From the NCBI GenBank assembly GCA_035656335.1, contig DASRSS010000233.1:1-18453 (forward strand): a stretch of 18,453 nucleotides of DNA, given 5' to 3'. A program made the position numbers and the translations under genes. The stretch is from DASRSS01 sp035656335. Its GTDB lineage: Bacteria; Actinomycetota; Actinomycetes; Mycobacteriales; Jatrophihabitantaceae. Below the pieces are notes generated by a model that saw only the letters and a program-made list of their open reading frames with translations, did not search any database and was not told where the DNA came from. Positions 14,172 through 18,453 of this stretch are shown piece by piece. Every line of letters begins with the position of its first letter. Position 1 is the stretch's first letter.

Positions 14172-14920
14172 GGCTCGTCCAGTTCGGCGACGGCGGACTC
14201 GGTGCCGAGGAACAGTTCCTTGACGTCCTGCCGGGCCAGGACCTCGCGTGGTTCGCCGTCCGCGATAAGCGTCCCGAAGGCGAGGCAGACCAGCCGGTCG
14301 ACCGTGGACAGCAGCGCGCGCACGACGTGCTCGATCCACACGACCGTGACTCCGCGCGCGTTCACGGCTCGGACGATCGCGACCAGCTCGGCCACCTCGG
14401 GATCGGTGAGCCCGCCCGCGACCTCGTCCAGGAGCAGCAGGCGCGGACCGGTGGCGAGTGCGCGAGCCACCTCGAGACGCTTGCGCGAAAGCAAGCCGAG
14501 CCGGCCGGCGAGCGTGTTGGCCTGGTCGGTCAGCCGCGTCTGCTCCAGGGCGTCCAGGGCACGCTCGACCGCACTCGACGAGCGCAGCCCGCCGCCCTGG
14601 TGCGCTGCCACCAGCACGTTCTCGAAAACGGTCATGCCGGTGAACGGTCGCGGCACCTGGTGGGTGCGGCCGATCCCCAACCGGGCCCGCCGGGCCGTCC
14701 CGGTATGAGCCAGCGCGACGCCGGCGAGCCGGATCTGGCCGGAGTCGGGCCTGATCTCACCGGAGATCAGGCCGAACAGGCTCGTCTTCCCCGCGCCATT
14801 CGGCCCGACGACACCGAGCGTCCCGCCCTCGGGTACCGACAACGACAACCCGTCGGCGACCACCACGCGGCCGAAGCGCTTGCTGACCGAGTCCAGCTCC
14901 AGCAGCCCGGATGCACCCAT
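14168..14920 (-). CDS. livG: ABC importer ATPase LivG with a divergent signature motif
   Basis: Second ATPase subunit, 250 residues. Walker A GPNGAGKT (39-46), Q-loop THQVPRPF with Q88, Walker B LLLLDE (161-166) and H-loop H198 (VVWIEHV) are all present. The ABC signature, normally LSYGQQRRLEIARAL in LivG, reads LGLLSRKRLEVARAL (141-155). It lacks the usual S-G-Q core but keeps the RLE-ARAL frame, and probably marks a LivG subfamily rather than a dead site. The insert GEPREVLARQDVKELFLG near the C-terminus is typical of LivG. The ATG at 14920 is chosen because the family's conserved LLELDSVSKRFG begins six residues later; the Shine-Dalgarno is poor. It starts 17 bases after the binding-protein stop, with the same direction. 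Confidence 0.92.
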   Translation of the reverse strand: MGASGLLELDSVSKRFGRVVVADGLSLSVPEGGTLGVVGPNGAGKTSLFGLISGEIRPDSGQIRLAGVALAHTGTARRARLGIGRTHQVPRPFTGMTVFENVLVAAHQGGGLRSSSAVERALDALEQTRLTDQANTLAGRLGLLSRKRLEVARALATGPRLLLLDEVAGGLTDPEVAELVAIVRAVNARGVTVVWIEHVVRALLSTVDRLVCLAFGTLIADGEPREVLARQDVKELFLGTESAVAELDEP

Positions 14921-14937
14921 ACCCGCAGCGTGCCCCG

Positions 14938-16296
14938 TCAGGCGTTCGTCGGCTTCAGGTCGCCACCGATCGGTACCGATTTGTTCGCCGAGTTGTCGAC
15001 CACCACGAAGTCGAACGGGAACTTGCCGGTGCCGGCCTGCCACTGGGCGCCCGCCGGCTTCACGATCGCGACGCCCGGAGCGGGGCCGTTGGTGAAGTTG
15101 AGCGGACCGTCCATCGTGTTGCCGAGGTTCATGCTCCGCAGCTTCTCCGCCACGGCCTCGTGGTCGTGCGGGTCGTCGACCTGCTTGAACGCCTCGTACG
15201 CGACCTCGAACAGGGCGTAGGTGCTGCCGAGCGTTTGCGTCCACTCCTTGCCCACGGACGACTCGAAGCTGTCCGCAAGCTGCTTGGGCGTCATCCCGTC
15301 GAGGGAGCTCTTGCCCGGCCAGCTCGGCGTCCACCACGCGTCGGTAGCGATGTTGTTGGCGAGCGAGCCGAGTGCGACCAGATCGGCCGGGAACAACAGC
15401 ACCTTGGCCACCGTCGCCAGCTTCGGCTTGAATCCCTGCTGCGCGGCCTGCTTCCACATCACGTTGAAGTCCGGTGGCAGCGGGCCGTTCAGGTAGATGT
15501 CGCAGTGCCGCTGCTTGAACTTGGTGATCATCGACGTGTAGTCGGTCGTGCCGTCCGGGTAGGCGCCGCCGTCCACGAGCGTGTAGCCGGCCGGCTTGAC
15601 CAGCGGCGGCCAGCCCTGCCGGAACGCGTTCCCGTCGGCGTCGTTCGGGAACATGCCGGCGATCGTCTTGTCGTTCGGGATCCGGTTCCACATCGGGATG
15701 AAGCACTCGCCGAACTCCGGCACGCCGAAGAAGAACATCGTCGTGTACTTGAACGTGTCGCCCTGTTTGGCGCCGCGGCCGAAGTACCACGACTCCCACG
15801 GGACGACCGTGGACACGCACGGGACGTGCAACGACTCGCACACCGACGCGACCGGGTTCGTGACCTCGGGCGTTGACGTCACCAAGACCATGTCGGCCTT
15901 GTTGTTGTTGATCAACTGCTTGGCGACCTGGGACGCGCGGTTCGTCGAGGACTGGCTGTCGGCCACCACGATGTCGATCTCGTACGTCGTCCCGCCGAGC
16001 TTGATTCCCTTGCTGAAGGCCTGGGTCTTGCGAATCGTGTCGATGATGAACTTGTCGGCTACCGCGAACCCGGCGAGGTCGCCGGTCAGCGGTGACACGA
16101 AGCCGATCGTGATCTTCTTGCTCGAGTTCTTCGAGTTGCCCTTCAGACCGGACGAGCACGCCTCCAGCAGCGACCCGCCGGCGAGCAGCGCCGCGCCTGC
16201 GCCGGCACCGCGGAGCACGCCTCGGCGGGAAACGGATCGGCCGAACAGGGATTCACTCAGTGCGAGCTGCTCATTCTCGGTACCGCCATCTGCCAT
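14938..16296 (-). CDS. Tat-exported lipoprotein substrate-binding protein of the importer
   Basis: Extracellular solute-binding protein of the HAAT (LivK/type 1 periplasmic-binding) group, 452 residues. The N-terminus carries a twin-arginine motif SRRGVLR (23-29), a hydrophobic stretch and a lipobox LLEAC with C47, so it is exported folded and lipid-anchored. The mature part starts with ITIGFVSPLTGDLAGFAVADKF, the standard first strand and ligand loop. DSQSSTNRASQVAKQLI and VLVTSTPEVTNPVASVCE follow in the family order. Aromatic residues are frequent near the expected ligand pocket (WESWYFG, TTMFFFG, WWTPSWPG), which would suit an aromatic or hydrophobic ligand; this is inference. The ATG at 16296 has GGAG seven bases upstream. 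First gene of the importer operon, downstream of a good promoter and a palindromic operator. Confidence 0.92.
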   Translation of the reverse strand: MADGGTENEQLALSESLFGRSVSRRGVLRGAGAGAALLAGGSLLEACSSGLKGNSKNSSKKITIGFVSPLTGDLAGFAVADKFIIDTIRKTQAFSKGIKLGGTTYEIDIVVADSQSSTNRASQVAKQLINNNKADMVLVTSTPEVTNPVASVCESLHVPCVSTVVPWESWYFGRGAKQGDTFKYTTMFFFGVPEFGECFIPMWNRIPNDKTIAGMFPNDADGNAFRQGWPPLVKPAGYTLVDGGAYPDGTTDYTSMITKFKQRHCDIYLNGPLPPDFNVMWKQAAQQGFKPKLATVAKVLLFPADLVALGSLANNIATDAWWTPSWPGKSSLDGMTPKQLADSFESSVGKEWTQTLGSTYALFEVAYEAFKQVDDPHDHEAVAEKLRSMNLGNTMDGPLNFTNGPAPGVAIVKPAGAQWQAGTGKFPFDFVVVDNSANKSVPIGGDLKPTNA

Positions 16297-16334
16297 GCCG
16301 GAGCTCCGTTTCGTGAGGGGCCACCAGTTCCAGG

Positions 16335-16353
16335 TTGTTCGCGATCCGAACAA
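16335..16353. promoter_or_regulatory. Palindromic operator of the importer operon (predicted IclR site)
   Basis: TTGTTCG (16335-16341), five bases, CGAACAA (16347-16353): perfect 7-bp arms. It lies about 20 bases downstream of the -10 of the importer promoter and 38 bases before the binding-protein ATG. The same palindrome recurs between iclR and the aldehyde dehydrogenase gene. A second inverted repeat GTGTCC-N8-GGACAC (16354-16373) touches it on the promoter side. A repressor bound here would block initiation or early elongation. Confidence 0.6.
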
Positions 16354-16373
16354 GTGTCCGCAGTGATGGACAC

Positions 16374-16402
16374 ACTGTTGACCCGCCCTCCCGGCCTGTC
16401 AA
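16374..16402 (-). promoter_or_regulatory. Promoter of the ABC importer operon
   Basis: Read on the minus strand: TTGACA (16402-16397), 17-base spacer, AACAGT (16379-16374). The -35 is a perfect consensus match and the -10 keeps the A2 and T6 of the actinobacterial xAnnnT pattern. Transcription should start near 16367, leaving a leader of about 70 bases that contains the palindromic operator and the GGAG of the binding-protein gene. Confidence 0.5.
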
Positions 16403-16403
16403 G

Positions 16404-16434
16404 GGACCGGACGGTCACGAACCGGTGTCGGTCC
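16404..16434 (-). terminator. Possible hairpin terminator of iclR
   Basis: GGACCG (16404-16409) pairs with CGGTCC (16429-16434), and inside this ACGGT (16411-16415) pairs imperfectly with ACCGGT (16421-16426) around a short loop. It begins six bases after the iclR stop on the minus strand. There is no U-run, so it would be an actinomycete-type terminator or only partly efficient. It abuts the -35 of the importer promoter. Confidence 0.4.
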
Positions 16435-16439
16435 GGGGC

Positions 16440-17258
16440 TCAGCCCTGCTCGTGCGGAGCGACCAGACGCGCGCTCACCGGCGCCGCCGCGAGGTCGGCC
16501 TCGATCGCATCCGCGGTCTCGCGCAGCGGCGGCAGCAGCTCGCGGCGGGCCGCGTCCGAACTCCCGCGCGACGCGTGCATGGAGACGTTCAACGCCGCGA
16601 CGACCTTGCCCCGCACCCGCAGCGGGACGGCGATCGAGCGCAGCCCGACTTCCAGTTCCTGGTCGACGAGCGCGTACCCCTGGGACGCGACCTTGTTCAG
16701 CGCGGCGCGCAACCGATCCGGTCGCGTGATCGTCTTGGGCGTCAGTTCGGCGAGCTCGGCGTCCGCTAGGTAGTCGTCCAGCGCGGTGGACGACAAGCCC
16801 GCGAGCAGGACGCGTCCCATCGACGTCGCGAACGCGGGAAAGCGCGTCCCCACGGTGATGGCCACCGTCATGATCCGGTGCGTGGGCACGCGGGCGACGT
16901 AGGCGATGTCGGTGCCGTCGAGCACGCACAGCGACGACGACTCGTGCACCTGCGCCACCAGCGACTCCATGTGCGGCAGCGCGACCTCCGGCAGCCCCAG
17001 GCTGGACAGGTACGAGTAGCCGAGCTCGAGCACGCGCGGGCGCAGTGCGAACAGCCGGCCGTCGGTGCGCACGTAGCCCAGGTCCACCAGCGTGAGCAGG
17101 AAGCGCCGGGCCGCGGCCCGGGTCAGGCCGGTCACCCGCGCGACATCGCTGAGGGTGAGCTCCGGATGCTCACCGTCGAAGGCACGGATGACCGCGAGAC
17201 CGCGCTCCAGCGACTGCACGAACTCGCTGTTGCGCACCGTTGCGGACGGTTCGCTCAT
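16440..17258 (-). CDS. IclR-family transcriptional regulator
   Basis: A 272-residue DNA-binding regulator. Residues 11-72 are the winged helix-turn-helix (EFVQSLERGLAVIRAFDGEHPELTLSDVARVTGLTRAAARRFLLTLVDLGYV), and about 85-260 is the IclR effector domain (YLSSLGLPEVALPHMESLVAQVHESSSLCVLDGTDIAYVARV; FPAFATSMGRVLLAG; GYALVDQELEVGLRSIAVPL). The FVQSLERGLAVI opening is typical of the PcaR/PobR branch that controls aromatic catabolism. The ATG at 17258 has GGTGAG at good spacing and is preferred over a frame extending 20 residues upstream without family similarity. It is divergent from the benzaldehyde-dehydrogenase-like gene and upstream of the importer on the same strand. Palindromes in both promoter regions are its probable binding sites, so it likely senses the imported compound or a product of it. 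Activator versus repressor cannot be read from sequence. Confidence 0.92.
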   Translation of the reverse strand: MSEPSATVRNSEFVQSLERGLAVIRAFDGEHPELTLSDVARVTGLTRAAARRFLLTLVDLGYVRTDGRLFALRPRVLELGYSYLSSLGLPEVALPHMESLVAQVHESSSLCVLDGTDIAYVARVPTHRIMTVAITVGTRFPAFATSMGRVLLAGLSSTALDDYLADAELAELTPKTITRPDRLRAALNKVASQGYALVDQELEVGLRSIAVPLRVRGKVVAALNVSMHASRGSSDAARRELLPPLRETADAIEADLAAAPVSARLVAPHEQG

Positions 17259-17284
17259 CTGCTCACCACTCTCAGGCAGGGGTA

Positions 17285-17314
17285 TTGACGGTGCGCACGG
17301 GCAGCGCCTAGCGT
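17285..17314 (+). promoter_or_regulatory. Promoter of the aldehyde dehydrogenase gene
   Basis: TTGACG (17285-17290), 18-base spacer, TAGCGT (17309-17314): a TTGACN / TANNNT pair of the main actinobacterial sigma factor type. Transcription would start near 17321, and the operator palindromes at 17324-17348 would lie in the first bases of the transcript, the same arrangement as at the importer promoter. An oppositely directed iclR promoter must also lie in 17259-17383 but I could not place it. Confidence 0.45.
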
Positions 17315-17323
17315 TCATTCACA

Positions 17324-17348
17324 GAACAGTTGTTCGCTAGCCGAACAT
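17324..17348. promoter_or_regulatory. Overlapping operator palindromes between iclR and the dehydrogenase gene
   Basis: TTGTTCG (17330-17336), five bases, CGAACA (17342-17347) repeats the operator seen before the importer operon, differing only in the last base and in the spacer. A further half-site GAACA (17324-17328) forms a second palindrome, GAACAGTTGTTC (17324-17335), sharing the middle half-site. Three half-sites in alternating orientation recall the triple-repeat operators described for PcaU/PobR-type IclR proteins. Confidence 0.6.
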
Positions 17349-17383
17349 AGCGGCGGACCCTGCGCCAGTGCAAGGAGACAACC

Positions 17384-18453
17384 ATGGCACTGCTCGACAC
17401 CAGTGGATGGGACGGCCGGATCTTCACGTCGGGGTGGCGCGCAGCAGCCGGGGGTACGCGCGCAGTGGTCGAACCGGCCACCGGAAAGCAGCTCGCGACG
17501 GTCGGCGTGGCCGACGCGAGCGACGTGGCCGCCGCCGCGGCCGCCGCCAAGAGCGCGCAGGCCGACTGGGCGGCCACCGACTTCCAGGAACGCGCGGCGA
17601 TCCTGCGCCGGGCCGGCGAGATCATCGAGGCGAACGCCGACGAGATCCAGTGGTGGATCATTCGCGAAGCGGGCTCCGTCCTGCCCAAGGCGCAACTGGA
17701 AACACACGTGGCCGCGCAGGAGTGCTTCGAGGCGGCAACGTTGCCGTCGCGCCCGTACGGTCAGCTGCTGCCCAGCGAGCAACCACGCTTCAGCCTCGAG
17801 CGCCGCGTGCCGGCCGGCGTCGTCGGCGTGATCGCGCCGTTCAACGTCCCGCTGATCCTCGGCATCCGCTCGGTCGCACCAGCGCTCGCGCTCGGGAACA
17901 GCGTCGTGCTCAAACCCGACCCGCGCACCGCGGTCAGCGGCGGCGTCGTTCTGGCCCGGGTGTTCGCGGAGGCCGGCCTGCCGGACGGCGTCCTGCACGT
18001 CCTGCCCGGCGGTGCCGACGCGGGCGAGGCGCTGGTGGCCGACCCGAACGTCCGCGTCATCTCGTTCACCGGATCCACCGCCGCGGGTCGCAGGGTCGGC
18101 GAGGCGGCCGCCCGTCACCTCAAGCGGGCACACCTGGAACTCGGCGGCAACTCCGCGCTGATCGTGCTGGACGACGCGGATCTCGACCTGGCAGTCGGCG
18201 CGGGCGCGTTCGGTTCCTTCCTGCACCAGGGCCAGATCTGCATGACGACCGGACGGCATCTGGTACACGAACGGGTCGCCGACGCGTACGTCGAGGCGCT
18301 CGCCGCCAAGGCGGATGCGATGCCGGTCGGCGATCCGGCGACCGCTCAAGTCGCCATGGGACCGATCATCGACGCCGCTCAGCGCGACAAGATCCACTCG
18401 CTGGTGACGGCCAGCGTCGACGGCGGCGCGAAAGTCGCTGCCGGCGGCACCTT
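17384..18453 (+). CDS. Benzaldehyde-dehydrogenase-like NAD(P)+ aldehyde dehydrogenase, 3' end missing
   Basis: Oxidises an aldehyde, probably aromatic (benzaldehyde or vanillin type), to the acid with NAD(P)+. 356 codons are visible; the family is about 480-500 residues, so roughly a quarter is beyond the window. Seen: the Rossmann segment GVIAPFNVPLILGIRSVAPALALGNSVVLKPDPRT, FTGSTAAGRRVGEAA, the general-base E252 in LELGGNSALIV, and the nucleophile C286 in HQGQICMTTGRHLV, 34 residues later as in the family. FNVPLILGIRSVAPALALGN with KPDPRTAVSGG and GQICMTTGRH is the pattern of benzaldehyde/vanillin dehydrogenases. The ATG at 17384 has a strong AGGAG seven bases upstream. It is divergent from iclR and shares an operator motif with the importer operon. 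The substrate is inferred from similarity and context. Confidence 0.92.
   Translation, partial: MALLDTSGWDGRIFTSGWRAAAGGTRAVVEPATGKQLATVGVADASDVAAAAAAAKSAQADWAATDFQERAAILRRAGEIIEANADEIQWWIIREAGSVLPKAQLETHVAAQECFEAATLPSRPYGQLLPSEQPRFSLERRVPAGVVGVIAPFNVPLILGIRSVAPALALGNSVVLKPDPRTAVSGGVVLARVFAEAGLPDGVLHVLPGGADAGEALVADPNVRVISFTGSTAAGRRVGEAAARHLKRAHLELGGNSALIVLDDADLDLAVGAGAFGSFLHQGQICMTTGRHLVHERVADAYVEALAAKADAMPVGDPATAQVAMGPIIDAAQRDKIHSLVTASVDGGAKVAAGGT

Noticed and set aside
14986..15000. TTGTTCGCCGAGTTG inside the binding-protein gene as a third operator
   Set aside because: Only one half-site matches; there is no CGAACA arm at the right distance.
14921..16159. Extension of the livG frame into the binding-protein gene
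   Set aside because: The binding-protein frame shows a Tat signal, lipobox and family motifs; the livG frame upstream of 14920 is Arg/Asp/Gly nonsense.
17315..18397. 360-codon minus-strand frame opposite the aldehyde dehydrogenase
   Set aside because: The + strand frame has the catalytic Glu/Cys pair and Rossmann motifs, and a strong ribosome binding site; the minus frame is its shadow.
1..18453. CRISPR arrays, tRNA/rRNA genes, insertion sequences, phage genes
   Set aside because: No regularly spaced repeats, no tRNA-like sequences and no transposase, integrase or phage-like proteins were seen on either strand.

Overview
The window is GC-rich throughout, codes densely on both strands and chains its genes with 1-4 base stop/start overlaps. 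GTG starts, an apparently leaderless start, the ctaD type, the Tat lipoprotein and the IclR/ABC families all suggest a high-GC actinomycete (Actinomycetota). I cannot name the genus from sequence alone. Every base from 1 to 18453 was read; the first and last genes run off the edges.

Region 1 (1-3446, + strand) holds the 3' part of a TDT/SLAC1-family transporter, a small four-helix membrane protein, and cytochrome c oxidase subunit I (ctaD) with all its heme, CuB and proton-channel residues. Region 2 (3434-7696) is a nitrite / nitric-oxide module built around a divergent promoter at 4812-4884. To the left run a hemerythrin-DUF2249 protein and a second DUF2249 protein. To the right runs a tightly coupled operon: a SufT/PaaD-like Fe-S assembly factor, an NnrS-like polytopic membrane protein, and a membrane-anchored copper nitrite reductase with an extra N-terminal cupredoxin domain. 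The likely logic is that NirK makes NO at the membrane, while the NnrS-like, hemerythrin and Fe-S assembly proteins limit or repair NO damage. No NO reductase is in the window.

Region 3 (7697-11445) begins with a 321-base convergent intergenic stretch containing a striking 48-bp palindrome. On the minus strand it is followed by a processive GT2 glycosyltransferase (cellulose-synthase-like, no PilZ domain, Ser/Ala/Pro-rich tail) and a coupled GH8 lipoprotein: an exopolysaccharide (beta-glucan type) synthesis pair.

Region 4 (11540-18453) is a transport/catabolism locus. On the minus strand lie an IclR regulator and a complete five-gene branched-chain/aromatic-type (HAAT) ABC importer in the order SBP-G-F-H-M. 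Divergent from the regulator is a benzaldehyde-dehydrogenase-like aldehyde dehydrogenase, cut by the window end. The same unusual palindrome, TTGTTCG-N5-CGAACA(A), sits just downstream of a good promoter both in the iclR/ALDH intergenic region and before the importer operon. This predicts that the IclR protein controls both units and that the importer takes up an aromatic (or related) substrate feeding the dehydrogenase.

No rRNA, tRNA, CRISPR array, transposase or integrase was seen.
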